The notes: generated by a model from the sequence alone, not told the origin. A stretch of DNA of 15,000 nucleotides from Salpingoeca rosetta (GCF_000188695.1 NW_004457740.1:1198068-1213067), one strand, 5' to 3'. Shown: positions 1-14,814, counted from the first letter of the stretch. Program-made: numbers and translations.

Positions 1-86
1 ACACACAAACACACAAACAAACACACACACACCACAAACACACACACACACAAACACACAAACGCACACACACACACACACACACG
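1..86. repeat. CA-rich microsatellite at left edge
   Basis: Imperfect (CA)n with interspersed CAAA units, running from the first base to about 86, directly upstream of the GALC leader. Its left end lies outside the window. Confidence 0.9.
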
Positions 87-274
87 TTGAGACAAACGTA
101 CCTTTGGGTGATAGGACAGGTCAATCTCGCTCCTGCGAGCCAGCACGCCGCCGCAAGCCACGGCCAGCAGCATCGCCACAACACCACCAAACCACTGCAC
201 ACCCATCATCCCCATTCTTCTCCAAACGAGACAGCGAGGAACCAGAAATAATTGCACGGAATCGTCAACCCAAG
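87..274 (+). other. Likely 5' UTR or leader of GALC
   Basis: This unique sequence lies between the CA repeat and the GALC start codon and contains no ATG, so position 275 is the first possible start. It is C/A-rich. The reading frame of the gene is open upstream to about base 104, but only through non-ATG codons. I see no confident TATA box or transcription start. A 5' UTR intron ending in the CA tract cannot be excluded. Confidence 0.45.
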
Positions 275-4247
<3,973 letters not shown>

Positions 4248-4282
4248 TGTGTCTCGTGTTCGTGTTCATGGCGTTGTGTTCG

Positions 4283-4332
<50 letters not shown>

Positions 4333-4731
4333 CGTGCGTGCGTGTGTGTGTGTGTGTGTGAGTATGCGCGCATGCATGAGAGAGAGAGTGTGTGTGTGTG
4401 TGTGTGTTGTGCATCGCGGCCCTCATTGGCTTATTGCGTTTCTTGCTTTCGCCTGCTTTCACACGAATTCAGTCATGATATCGTTCATCATTGGGTAGCA
4501 AACTAAGACGCGCGCGAGACGAAAGGGAGCATGTGCACACATTGGCACTGAGCGAGAGCAAGCTGCAAACGAACACCAGCACCAAGGAAAGTCATACCAC
4601 CACACACCAATAGATGGCGGAAATGGGGTACATGTAGGCACCAGCAGCACCAGCAGCACATGATCACTTATTCCAAGCAAGCAAGCAAGCAATGCAGACA
4701 AAGCAGAACAAGATGCACCATAACACGACCA
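4248..4731. other. Convergent 3' intergenic region between GALC and RNASEH2B
   Basis: This stretch holds the 3' UTRs of both genes. It contains a TG/TGCG microsatellite (4286-4360), a short GA run (4378-4388), and on the minus strand an AATAAG hexamer (4672-4667) about 60 bases after the RNASEH2B stop, a possible poly(A) signal variant. A GCAA tetranucleotide run lies at about 4675-4692. No ORF here looks like a gene. Confidence 0.6.
4286..4360. repeat. TG/TGCG microsatellite
   Basis: About 20 TG units, then four TGCG units, then more TG units, starting some 40 bases after the GALC stop codon. Confidence 0.95.
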
Positions 4732-6325
4732 CTACTTGCTCTTCTTCTTCTTTGCACCGCCACCAAAGAAGGATGCAATGGACTTCATGCCTGTCTTGTC
4801 CACTTTTGCCAGCCGCTTCTGTGCAGCAGTGAGTTTTGCCTTCTGTACTCACAAGCAGTCAAGCAGCACACGCAGAACAGAGAGTGTGTGAGTGAGTGAG
4901 AGTGAGAGTGAGTGAGTGAGAGTGAGTGAGAGTGAGTGAGTGAGAGTGAGTGAGTGAGCGTGGGACAGACAGACACACACACAGACAGAGACAGACAGAC
5001 AGACACACACACACACGCAAACACACAGACACACAGACACACACACACGCACACACGCACACACAGACACAATCACGTGGGGAGAAGCTGGGGCGGGGGT
5101 GTTGGCTTGGCCATCGCCGGTTCGGCTCGCACCTTTCCTGGGTTGTCGTCTTGGTTACCAGCGGTGGCAGTCTTGCTGTAGTCATCTGTAGGTTCAAGTC
5201 CGGCGTACTTTCCCAACTGCTGCCCGTCCTGATCTCCGCTCCCGTCACCGCCGACTGCATCGCTCTCCGTACGAATGCTGCATGCGCGGGTGGTGGAGCG
5301 TGAAGGAAACGCACATGAGGTGTCAGCATTTTTTCCAACACAGGGGCGCCAGCTCACAATCAACACCATCATCTTATTTGCCACCACCACCGCCACCGCT
5401 GCTGCACGCGAACAGGGACTGCACCCGAGTTCGGAGCGAAGAAGATCCTCCAGGTCCGGCGACAGATATCGCGACACCGCGCCTGCGCCGCACACACACG
5501 CACACACACACATGCACGCACATGTACACGCACACGCACACACACGCACGCACACACACACACACACGCACACACACACACACATGCACGCACACGCACG
5601 CACGCACGCACACGCACACACACGCACGCACACACACGCACACACACACGGATAGAGTGAGTCTATCATCAACTACAAAAAGCACACACACACACACATC
5701 GACAAGCACCGCCCACAACGTTCACGAGCAGCGACAACAGGGGCACGGGTTCTGACCAAAGGCAAAGTTGAGCTTGAGCTCGTATGGAATGTCCTTTGCT
5801 GCTGATGCGCGGGCAACAAAGTTTGCAGACGTGGCGCCGGTCGACGTGAGGTGGTCTGGCAGCTGGCGCGCAAACATGATCGTCTGAACACAGAGGGAGG
5901 CCGCGTGTGTGAGAGAATGAGAGAGTGTGAGAGAGTGTGAGTGTGAGAGTGTGTACGTGTGTGTGTGCGTACATGTGCGTGTGTGTGTGTGTGTGCGTGT
6001 ATACATGTGCGTGTATACATGTGCGTGTGTGTGTACATGTGCGTGTGTGCGGGTGTCAAGCCAGTCCGGGAAGGACGAACGGACAGATGCATGAGCAAGC
6101 GTACAAGCGCAACAATCGTGTGCGTTGTGCTTGGTGTGTGCTTGTAAGCAGTGCGAACCTTTGCTTTCAGCCAGCGCAGCAGCTTCTCGTCGTTCAGACG
6201 GAAGGCGCGAACATCGCCGCTGCCCTTCACATCGCACACGAGATCAAGGCACCCATGCAGATCTGCAAGGGAATACAAGCGGCAAATGAACGTGTGTGCG
6301 TGTGCGTGTGCGTGTGTGCGTGTGC

Positions 6326-6375
<50 letters not shown>

Positions 6376-7622
6376 AGAAGAAAGGATGGTTGTGTATTGT
6401 GGTGAGGTGTAGGTGAGCACTGGTGAGAGAAACAGAGACGCAAGGGAAGCCTACACAAGCAGGCAAACATGCAACTGTAAAGACGACTACACAGGCTTGC
6501 ATGGCCACCACAGAGGAGCGTGCACACGCACCCTGTCGCTCGGGATCGGTGTCCAGGTGCCTGAAACCAGGATGCTCTTGGAACGGCAACATGACGTCAA
6601 GGGTTGTAAACACGTTCTAACAAACAGGGAAGAGCACGCGTGAGCGAAACGACAGCTTGCATGTGGTCAGCACGACACGCTGGTGCGAGGGTGTGTGCAT
6701 GTGTATCTGTGTGCATGTCCATGTGTGCACGTGTGTGCGTGAAATCTGATTGTAGAGGCTGCGCACCTTATCTTTCTTGGCTTTTGTCAAATATGGAATG
6801 ACAAGGAAAAGGGGATCCACGCGCATACAAACGTAGAACGAGCCATCTGGTCGGCATGTCGGCGGGAGTGTGGAGGAGACACAGCACAAGCGAGGGTTAC
6901 AGTGAGGCAACCGGTTTAAGGAGAATCGATGGGGCCGAAGGCCTGGAAGAACACAACAGTATCCAGTAGACTGACCAGCGCACACGTATTCACACACGTA
7001 CACATACTCGCACGTGCACATGTACACGTAGTCAGACGCCTGACACTCGCTTTCTTACACACTCACTTACGCACGTGCAGACACGCACCTTCTTGAACCA
7101 TGTCGCCGATAATCCATGATCTTGGCACATCGTCACTCCAGCGCATAACCTCGTACATGCCTTGCTGTGTCAGGAGGTACTGTCTTTGTTGGCCTGCAGC
7201 ACACCATGCAAGTGCAAGCATGTGCGATCATCTCAATACGCAGCAGAGGCAATGCTAGCAGCAGGAAGACAACAACCCTCACCACAGGAACAGAGCCAAC
7301 ACCGGTAAAACCGGCAGTGGCAGAAACAACAAGGCGTCTGTCTCACAGAAGCTCGATCAGCAACAGCTTGGCTGAGCAAGCGTGAATGCGATGCTTTTGC
7401 ACATACCATGGCGTGGGTCGGGCAGCGTGATGATGCGCGAGCTTGACCATTGTTCTGAACACGCAACAAGCACGCAAGCAAGCACGTCATGAATCAATCG
7501 CGAGCTCATAGCACCACGAGGGCACACTCATATGTTACACGTGCGTCACACTACACACACACACACTCCACACACACACACACACAATGGCACACACCTG
7601 GGCAGATCAAGACACGAGACAT
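4732..7622 (-). CDS. RNASEH2B: Ribonuclease H2 subunit B
   Basis: Ten exons on the minus strand: 7622-7598, 7454-7407, 7193-7089, 6846-6731, 6616-6532, 6262-6159, 5883-5757, 5482-5425, 5277-5133, 4842-4732. They join in phase to 307 aa (human 312). Matches to the human protein in order: a short N-terminal strand; LPDPRHG; the Trp-containing strand ending VRSW-like [17 protein letters not shown]; a helical [11 protein letters not shown]; a helix with [11 protein letters not shown]; a Gln/Asp-rich linker; [13 protein letters not shown]; and a C-terminal PIP box MKSIASFF (residues 290-297) followed by a lysine tail. Family role: non-catalytic subunit of the nuclear RNase H2 trimer (A, B, C), which removes ribonucleotides and RNA:DNA hybrids; the PIP box binds PCNA. 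Ambiguities: exon 4 could end at 6767 (donor GTGCGC), but homology (KVRSLYNQI versus KFQPLDQVV) favours 6731. The last exon has a CAGAAG tandem acceptor. Divergent from NAA20, with 129 bases between start codons. Confidence 0.94.
4884..5071. repeat. GAGT repeat followed by CA/GACA repeat, RNASEH2B intron 9
   Basis: Plus-strand GTGAGTGA-type repeats span 4884-4957; CACA and GACA repeats span 4964-5071. In the sense (minus) direction the intron therefore reads TG-rich after the donor, then CACT-rich before the acceptor. Confidence 0.9.
5488..5650. repeat. CA/CACG microsatellite, RNASEH2B intron 7
   Basis: Long CACACG, GCACGCAC and CATGCAC array on the plus strand. In sense orientation this is a TG tract abutting the acceptor at 5483, the reverse of the polarity in most other introns here. 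Confidence 0.9.
5904..6052. repeat. GAGTGT and GTGCGTGTATACAT repeats, RNASEH2B intron 6
   Basis: GAGAGTGTGA repeats lead into a TG array containing the unit GTGCGTGTATACAT twice (near 5993-6020). In sense orientation this is a CA/CT tract near the acceptor at 5884. Confidence 0.9.
6290..6374. repeat. TG microsatellite, RNASEH2B intron 5
   Basis: TGTGCG units followed by about 22 uninterrupted TG units on the plus strand; a CA tract near the acceptor (6263) in sense orientation. Confidence 0.95.
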
Positions 7623-7751
7623 GGCTGTTGTCTTCTGTTGTCTTGTCAAGCGCGCCTTCTTCTGCTTTCTTGGCAGTGAAGTTCTGAAAATTGATAGAAA
7701 TCATTCACAAATAATCACCAGCACACAAGAGCCAGCACCCCAACTGCAGCC
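7623..7751. promoter_or_regulatory. Shared head-to-head intergenic region of RNASEH2B and NAA20
   Basis: Only 129 bases separate the two divergent start codons, so both 5' UTRs and at least the core of both promoters must lie here, or reach into the opposite gene's first intron. The half near NAA20 has a short A/T-rich patch (about 7684-7717); the other half is pyrimidine-rich on the plus strand. No canonical TATA box is evident. Both starts share the context AGCCATG. A bidirectional promoter is inference from spacing. Confidence 0.6.
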
Positions 7752-8797
7752 ATGACCACGCTTCGCGAGTTCACCTGTGATGACCTGTGGAAGTTCAACA
7801 AAGTGTACGTGGGATGTTATGTGCACGCATGAATCCATTTGCATGTGAGAGTGTGAGGCTGTGCATTCCTCTTGGCGGCGTTTGTGGCCGTTGCATCACC
7901 ACCATCACCCTGTGTTGTGGTTGGATCAACTGACGCTTTGATGCCTCACCAACGTACACCTGCCGCTGTCCATCCTTATCCACGCTTCAGGAACTTGGAT
8001 CCACTCACAGAGACGTACAACATGAGCTTCTACTTGCTGTACCTTGCTCAGTGGCCAGAGTACTTTACTGTTGCGGAATCAAGCAGCGGAAACCTCATGG
8101 GATACAGTAAGCCTCGCGTGCAGTGTACTCAGCATGTGTCGCGTGCAGTGTGCGTGTATTGTGTCGTGTCAAGTCGTGTGATGGTTTGATGACTTGGGTT
8201 CACCCGCACACATACGTACGTGCATAGACGGGGGAGAGAGCGAGGGAGAGATGTACATGCACACACGCACGCACACGCATATGCACGCACGAAGGAATAA
8301 GCACACAGTACGTGTGTTTACTTGCCCGGGCACACGTTGACGTTGGATTGCTCTCTGTCATGAACGTTGCTTGCAGTCATGGGCAAGGTGGAAGGAACGG
8401 GCGACGACTGGCACGGGCACGTGACAGCCCTTACAGTTGCTCCGGAGTACCGCCGGCTCGGCCTGGCGAACCAGCTCATGGGCGAACTGGAGCACATCTC
8501 CGACAAGCAGCACGAGGGCTACTTTGTGGACTTGTTTGTGCGCAAGTCAAACGACGTGGCCATTGGCATGTACAAGGGGCTTGGTTACGATATCTACAGG
8601 AAGGTCATCGGCTATTACTCGGGAGAGTATCCCGAAGACGCATACGGTAAAGAGGCCGTGCGCACATCTGTGGCAGGGGAAGAGGGAGCGTGTATGTCTG
8701 TGTGTACGTCTGTGTGTAGGCTTGTGTGCTTGTGCCTCTGTGTGTGTGTGCTTGTGCCTCTGTGTGTGTGTGCTTGTGCCTCTGTGTGTGTGTGTAC

Positions 8798-8837
<40 letters not shown>

Positions 8838-9092
8838 CTCTGTGTGTGTGTTATGTTCGTGTGGCGCTTGAATGTGCTCTGGTATATGTGTGTGAGGGTT
8901 ATGTATGCTGGTATGCCTATCCTTCCATCACTGCTGCCGTATCTGTTTGAGCTGTCTTACCACGCTCACACCACGTGCGATGCCGGCCGTGCTCATGCAG
9001 ATATGCGCAAGTCCCTCAGCCGCGACACGGGGAAGGTGAAGATGAAACCGCTCGGAAGAGACATATATCCACACGAGTTAGAGCGATGGTAG
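7752..9092 (+). CDS. NAA20: N-alpha-acetyltransferase 20, NatB catalytic subunit
   Basis: Four exons: 7752-7804, 7991-8106, 8377-8646, 9001-9092, giving 176 aa (human 178). All introns are GT-AG (donors GTACGT, GTAAGC, GTAAAG) and all phases agree. The protein is near-collinear with human NAA20: start MTTLREFTCDDLWKFNKVNL, then DPLTETY, FYLLYLAQWPEYF, LMGYIMGK and WHGHVTALTVAPEYRRLGLA. The acetyl-CoA-binding motif R-R-L-G-L-A lies at about residues 82-87. Next come GYFVDLFVRKSN, YKGLGYDIYRKVI, YYSGEYPEDAYDMRK and LSRDTGK. Known role: with NAA25 it forms the ribosome-associated NatB complex, which acetylates nascent N-termini beginning Met-Asp, Met-Glu, Met-Asn or Met-Gln. The start has G at -3. 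Introns 2 and 3 hold CA or TG repeats while the coding exons are clean. The last exon encodes a short C-terminal tail unlike the human one. Head to head with RNASEH2B and convergent with the RhoGEF. Confidence 0.97.
8207..8292 (+). repeat. CA/CACG repeat region, NAA20 intron 2
   Basis: CACACATACGTACGTGC followed further on by CACACGCACGCACACGC-type repeats, separated by a GAGAG patch. It lies in the 3' half of the intron; the 5' part (8115-8180) is TG-rich. Confidence 0.75.
8690..8850 (+). repeat. TG-rich minisatellite, NAA20 intron 3
   Basis: Three or more tandem copies of a roughly 20-base unit built around GTGCTTGTGCCTCTGTGTG, then a TG microsatellite. It occupies the donor-proximal half of the intron. 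Confidence 0.85.
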
Positions 9093-9131
9093 CAGCGCGT
9101 GTGCCTCTGTTTGCGTGCGTTTGTGTCTCTG

Positions 9132-9196
<65 letters not shown>

Positions 9197-9507
9197 GGCC
9201 GCGTCAGTGCCGTTGACATTTGGTCCATGCATGGGTTTTGCGTTTTGTTCTGGTGCACTCAATTTGACATGAGTGCGCACCCACTCACTATACACATGAG
9301 TAAACAAGTCACCAAGTAACCGCGCAGTGACATTAAAACCCGCACACAGCCCACTCACTGTCAGTTCAGGTCACATAGGATATGGGTTGAGCAAGAATCA
9401 TGGAAGGCACACCAAGTACATCAACGTTTGTGACTATTGACAAATACACACACGCACACACGCATACACACGCATACACACGCATACACACGCGCACAAA
9501 AGTGGGA
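9093..9507. other. Convergent 3' intergenic region between NAA20 and the RhoGEF
   Basis: This region contains a GTT repeat (9131-9196), unique sequence, a plus-strand ATTAAA at 9332-9337 that could serve as the NAA20 poly(A) signal about 240 bases after the stop, and a decamer repeat of the CACACGCATA type at 9447-9498. No AATAAA is visible on the minus strand for the RhoGEF. No coding gene is supported. Confidence 0.55.
9131..9196. repeat. GTT trinucleotide repeat downstream of NAA20
   Basis: About 21 GTT units starting some 40 bases after the NAA20 stop, probably in its 3' UTR. The same triplet in the same orientation appears as the polyQ codon run at 14721-14813. Confidence 0.95.
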
Positions 9508-9949
9508 TCATGCATCTGTGTCGTCTGTGTTGTTGTGGTTGAGGGCGAGCGGCCGCACAGATCCCTGGCCCGTTTCGTCGTCAACAACGGTCTCCGATGC
9601 AAGCTCGTACACCCCATCCAAGCACAGCTTCGGTGCAGCCGCATCGCCGCCCATATCCGCACCCGTCGCTGCTGCAGTGGCAACAGCAGCAGTGGCAGCA
9701 GTTGCCTTCTTCTTGCTCTTCCCCCTCTGCGTCTGCTGCATATCGCCTGCACCGGCCTGCTTGCCGCGTCGCGTCCCTTTGCTCTTGCGCCGTGCCCGCC
9801 GTGTGCGACTGCGCGTCTGCTGCGTGTGTGGCTGCGGCGTGTGCGGCTGCCACCCGGCATCTCCGCCCGTGAACCGCTCTGCTGGCAGGTGCGACGTGTC
9901 GCTCGCGTGTGTCTGCTTCGCCTCCAAGAACGCTGCTTTGAACCTGTGC

Positions 9950-10025
<76 letters not shown>

Positions 10026-11215
10026 TATGTGTGTGTGTGTGTCAGTTCGTCTGTACGCAAGCCCACTTGCTCACAATCATCACTATCATTCCCTCTCACC
10101 CGCCCCGCCCCCCGCTCCCCCAGGTTAGTTGCTGCCCGCGTGGCGGTTGTGCTTACGTGTCGCGATCGCGCGGTGTCGCTGCGAGAACAAAGAACTCCTT
10201 TCCTGGCAGGAAGACGGTCAGCCCACAACTCTCACCATCGGCGTTGCACAGCGGCGGATCGTCCTCATAGTCGCCCACCTGGCACATGGGGACAGAGAGA
10301 GAGAGAGAGGCACACGCGTAAGCACGTGTACATAGCAGACGCATATGAACAAACATGGACACATGCACGAAGCCATCGCAGGCACGAGGAAACAGACAAC
10401 CGAGGGAGGCAAGAGCCGGTGCTGCAAGTTGCCACCGTATCCAATTCTGCCTGCACCGCCATGTGTACGCACCACTGCGCCCAGCAGATCTGAAGAGTCA
10501 ATGTACTTGAACTTGTGCACGACGCGCTTGCCGTTCTCCTCAGTCATCGGCTGCATGCTATCACCATCACAACAAACACGTGCACAGAAGGTGAGCGAAT
10601 GCAAGTGTTGATGTATTTGTACTTCGTGGCCGTCTACGTGTGTTTGGTTTGGCAAGCGATTCTGACAGCGTGGCAACATCACTAAAGTGAAAAGCATGGA
10701 ATCAGACAACACACTCACGCCACTTACTAGTCGTTGTTCTGCCAGTAATTCTTCATCGTTGTGTGTAACCTTTGCAGAGCGGACAAGCAACAACAATCGC
10801 AGCAGCAGGAGCACGATAAGCAGTGGAAAGATGCAAGCACCACACACACGAACACGCCATGCACTCTGCAACATGCACTATGCACACGGGATGCCGGCGC
10901 ACCTTCCGAAGAGACTCTCCACGCGCTCGTGCGTTGCCAACAGAAGCATGTTGTTGAACAGATAAATCACAACAGATCGATGCTGTGCACGGATGTGTGT
11001 TGGTGTGCATTTGTGTGTGAGAGAGTGAGAGAGAGCATTCATGTGAGTGTGAACATACATTGTCAAAGATGACAGCAAGTGCATGCAGTTGGCAACAGTG
11101 ACTAATATACATACGGGAACCAGTGCTGGACACAGTGCATGGGTACCAAGTGTGAACGTACAGGAACGAGGCTTGTTGGTGTTTCTGCCGTTGTGGTTGG
11201 GTCTGCGAGATGGCA

Positions 11216-11248
<33 letters not shown>

Positions 11249-12023
11249 TGTGTGTGAGGAGACGGAGGAAGAGCAGGACTTCACGCCAGCAGTGGACAGA
11301 AACAAACAGCATGTGTAGAACTGGTGCAGCGCAACGCGCAACCACTCGACGTGCACACCAGCGCCACATGTGTGCACGTGCGTTTACGCGTGTACACAAA
11401 CGCAATATAACACGACCTAACGCAACACAAGAACAGCGGCGGCATGCGAGAACAGGTGGTGGTCACAACATCGTTACCCTGCAGGTCTGCGCGAATGAAC
11501 TCGGTGCCTTCAAGCTGCGTGACGAGGCGACGGGATGGCTGCACAATCTCCGGGCAGTGCTTCACCTTCTGCTGGATCTCGACAATGGCCACGCTGCCGG
11601 TTGGTGGCGTGTTGATGCGCAATGCAGTGCAGTGCAGGTGAGCCAAACGTGGCGTCAGCGTCGGCAGTGGTAGGAGGTAGGTGGAAGCGTGAGTGGTGTC
11701 TGCATGAATGAATGAGGAGACGGTGAAGGGAAAGGAACACCAAGGAGCGCTCACCTCGACTCAAACTGCTTCTTCTTCATGTTAATGTTTGAGGCAAGCT
11801 CTTCCACTTGCCGCAACGCCTGTTGAGGTGACGAGGACGAGGACGACGATGATGATGGTGGTGGTAGTGGTGAATGAAGGGCGAAGGTGAATGAAGATGA
11901 GGGTTGGAGAAGAAAGGTCAAGTGTGTCGCTGTGCTGAACGCCAAGAGGCCGCAACCACCATTTGATCTAACAGACACACACACACACAGACACACACAC
12001 ACACAGACACACACACACACACA

Positions 12024-12070
<47 letters not shown>

Positions 12071-14718
12071 GCAAGTGCAGTGAGGCAGAGTGCTACCAGT
12101 GCAATGTGGTCGTGGTCGGGGTGAGAGGCCGGGGTCTTGCTGAGGAGGTCCGCGAGGAGGAGGCGATAGCGTGGAACGCGCTGCACGGGCGTGATCAGGT
12201 GGTCCTCAAGCCACAACTTCTCGCACCGCGGGTCCTGCCGGCACTGCCTGCTCTCGTGCCCATGCATCGTGGTGATGGTTGTGAGTGTGAGTGTGTGAGA
12301 GTGTGTGTGTGCATGTATGTGTGTGTGTGTGTGTGTATGTGTGTCAGCACGTGTGATGGTATTCAGGGTGGTGGGAAGCAACACAACACAACATTGCTCG
12401 CCTATCACAATGCGATACAGGAACAAGCTATCAGATGCAAGGAGTTCACATCAGTCACACGCACGCACACATATACACACACGCAGCACAGCACGCACGC
12501 ACACACATACGCAGCACAGCACAACACAAACAGTAACAGGTGGATGGGCGCACAGGAGAAAGTCGCGGAAGGAGGGCTGTTCCTTGCAGGCGGCGACGGT
12601 GGAGAGAGCGGCATCAAAGCTGCTCGCATACATGTTGAAGTGGTTCAGGTACGGCAGCACCTGGCAAAACACGTCTGGACACATCGCACACGTCGCACGC
12701 AAAGCAGGGCATCAATGCACACACGTGTGCATGCGCGGTGGGCGGTCAGTTCCTTTGCTAGGTTTGGATGCAATGCGAGAAGCATGCCGAAGCAACTGCA
12801 ACGGCATCACACGGCAGCGACCAAACGCCCTCTCCTCCACAACGCATCAACGTCCCTCCTCATATCACCACCATCATCTCCCACCCATCACGACCATCAG
12901 CACCATCACGGACTGTGCTCGACTCAATTCATCAACAAGAGGTCGTTGGGCAGGGGGACGCACCTCCAATCTTCTGGGCCGGGTGCCAGTGCTGGTAGCG
13001 GTCCTGCAGGCGCCGCAGCAGTATGGTGTTCACCTTGATCAGCGGCTGCACCTCGGGGAACATGGCGTTGATCTGCTTGTGCGTGACGTGCGGGCCGTCC
13101 CCGTCCGCGTGTGCGTCTGCGCGGTCCTGCAGCGGCTTGATGAAGACGTCGTTCAGCATGTGCAGCGTGGTCACAAAGCTGTACACGAGCGAGCGAGAGA
13201 TGTTCAAACCGTGCAGCGACACGGATCGTGAGCCGCATGCATGGACGAAACGATGAAGAGCGAGTAGGTGTGAGTGACAGAGATGCAACAGAGATGCGCA
13301 GACAGCAGACAGCAAGTAGCAGACAGCGTGAGGTTGTCGCGTGACGTGTGCATGGGGTGGAAGAACCAAACAAGAAAGGAGAACATAACATGGTTGTGCC
13401 GCGTATTGTGAACGAAGACACTGTTGGGTTGTGTCGCCCACCTTTCCTCCGTGCTGACAATTTCCCCAACAATCAACATCCGCTTTCGGTAATTCTTTTC
13501 TTCTTCCGTTTCTGATCGCAGTTTGGTGCGCAGTGTATGTGCGTGGGGGAGAGTGCGAGGACGTGAGTGCGTCAGCGTGTATGTGAGTGTGTTAGAGGGT
13601 TTGTGCACACGCGTGCGTGTGCATGCGTGCGTGTATGCGTGTGCGTGTGCGTGAATGTGCGTGGATGCGTGCGTGTGCACACACATTGCAAAGTTCGTCG
13701 TGAAGCAGAGCATACAATGTGGCCCAGCAGCAGCAGCCAAGCATGTGCACATCTCTTCCGTCGTCTCTGCCATGGACAACTCACCGTCATCGCGCTGCGG
13801 CGGAATGTCGGGCTTGTTCGCAAGAATGAGCTCGTGTTGAACCGCTGAAGAACAGATCATGCAGCAATGTCATGCAGCAATGCAGTGGCATGGCGGTGGA
13901 GTCAGCACGCGGGACACAAAGAATTGAACGAACAACATAGCAGAAGCAGGCAGCCTTGACCGCTGCGAACATGTGCATATGAACACACACACATGTACGC
14001 ACATTCATAACATCCACACACACACACAAACAAGAAACAAACAACTAAACAACCAAACAAACAACCAAACAACCAAACAGTCTCTCATTCATTCCCAACG
14101 CCCATTCACACTCATACGTGCACCCTCTCCACACGGTTCTGCAGACCTGTTGGGTTGATGGAAGGCATCGAGGCAGCGCGGATAACGATGGGGCGGCTCG
14201 GAGCGGGCGCGTTCTTGTCGTGTGGTGGCGCATCGGCTGCTGCATCGAACGTGTCAACGTCAATGTCATCGTGGTCGTCAACAACTGGACGGCCGCTGCT
14301 GTCTGTGTCAGGCGCAGCACCGCTCTGCTCATCGCCGTTAGCACTTTGTCCGGGTTGCGTCGTTGCTTCTTGTGCTGCCGCTTCCTGCGTCGTCGAGGCT
14401 TGTGCTGTCGGTTGTTGTGCTGTTATGTCATCCCCATCCCCATCATCATCATCAGCGTCATCATCAGCGTCATCATCAGCAGCACCATCACCATCCCCAT
14501 CATCATCGCCGTCACCACCACCATCCCCGTCGTTACCGGCATCAGCAGCGGGCTCACTGGCATCGTGCATCGCATCAAGCGCATCATGAAACTCCTCATC
14601 CAACACATCACCACCAGCATCGTCGTCACCGCTGGCGTTGTGGTGCTGAACGCGTTGCGAAAATTCATCGCTCGACAAGCCAGCCGCAATGGCACTGCTC
14701 GTTTGCTGCTGCTGCTGC

Positions 14719-14814
<96 letters not shown>

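Noticed and set aside
1..86. Telomere-like or CRISPR-like reading of the left-edge repeat
   Set aside because: The units are CA and CAAA, not a G-rich telomere hexamer, and there are no spacers of equal length. It is a simple microsatellite.
5189..5199. GGTTCAAGTCC, resembling a tRNA B box
   Set aside because: It lies in RNASEH2B exon 9 (codons for Gly-Leu-Glu-Pro read on the minus strand). No matching A box, acceptor stem or cloverleaf is present around it.
4283..6374. Repeat-derived ORFs rich in Cys/Val or His/Thr
   Set aside because: They are translations of TG and CA microsatellites in introns and 3' flanks, with no conserved segment.
11887..13231. Plus-strand ORFs of about 300-380 codons across the RhoGEF region
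   Set aside because: They run through CA repeats and antisense to DH-domain exons that match on the minus strand. Their composition is Thr/His-rich from the repeats.
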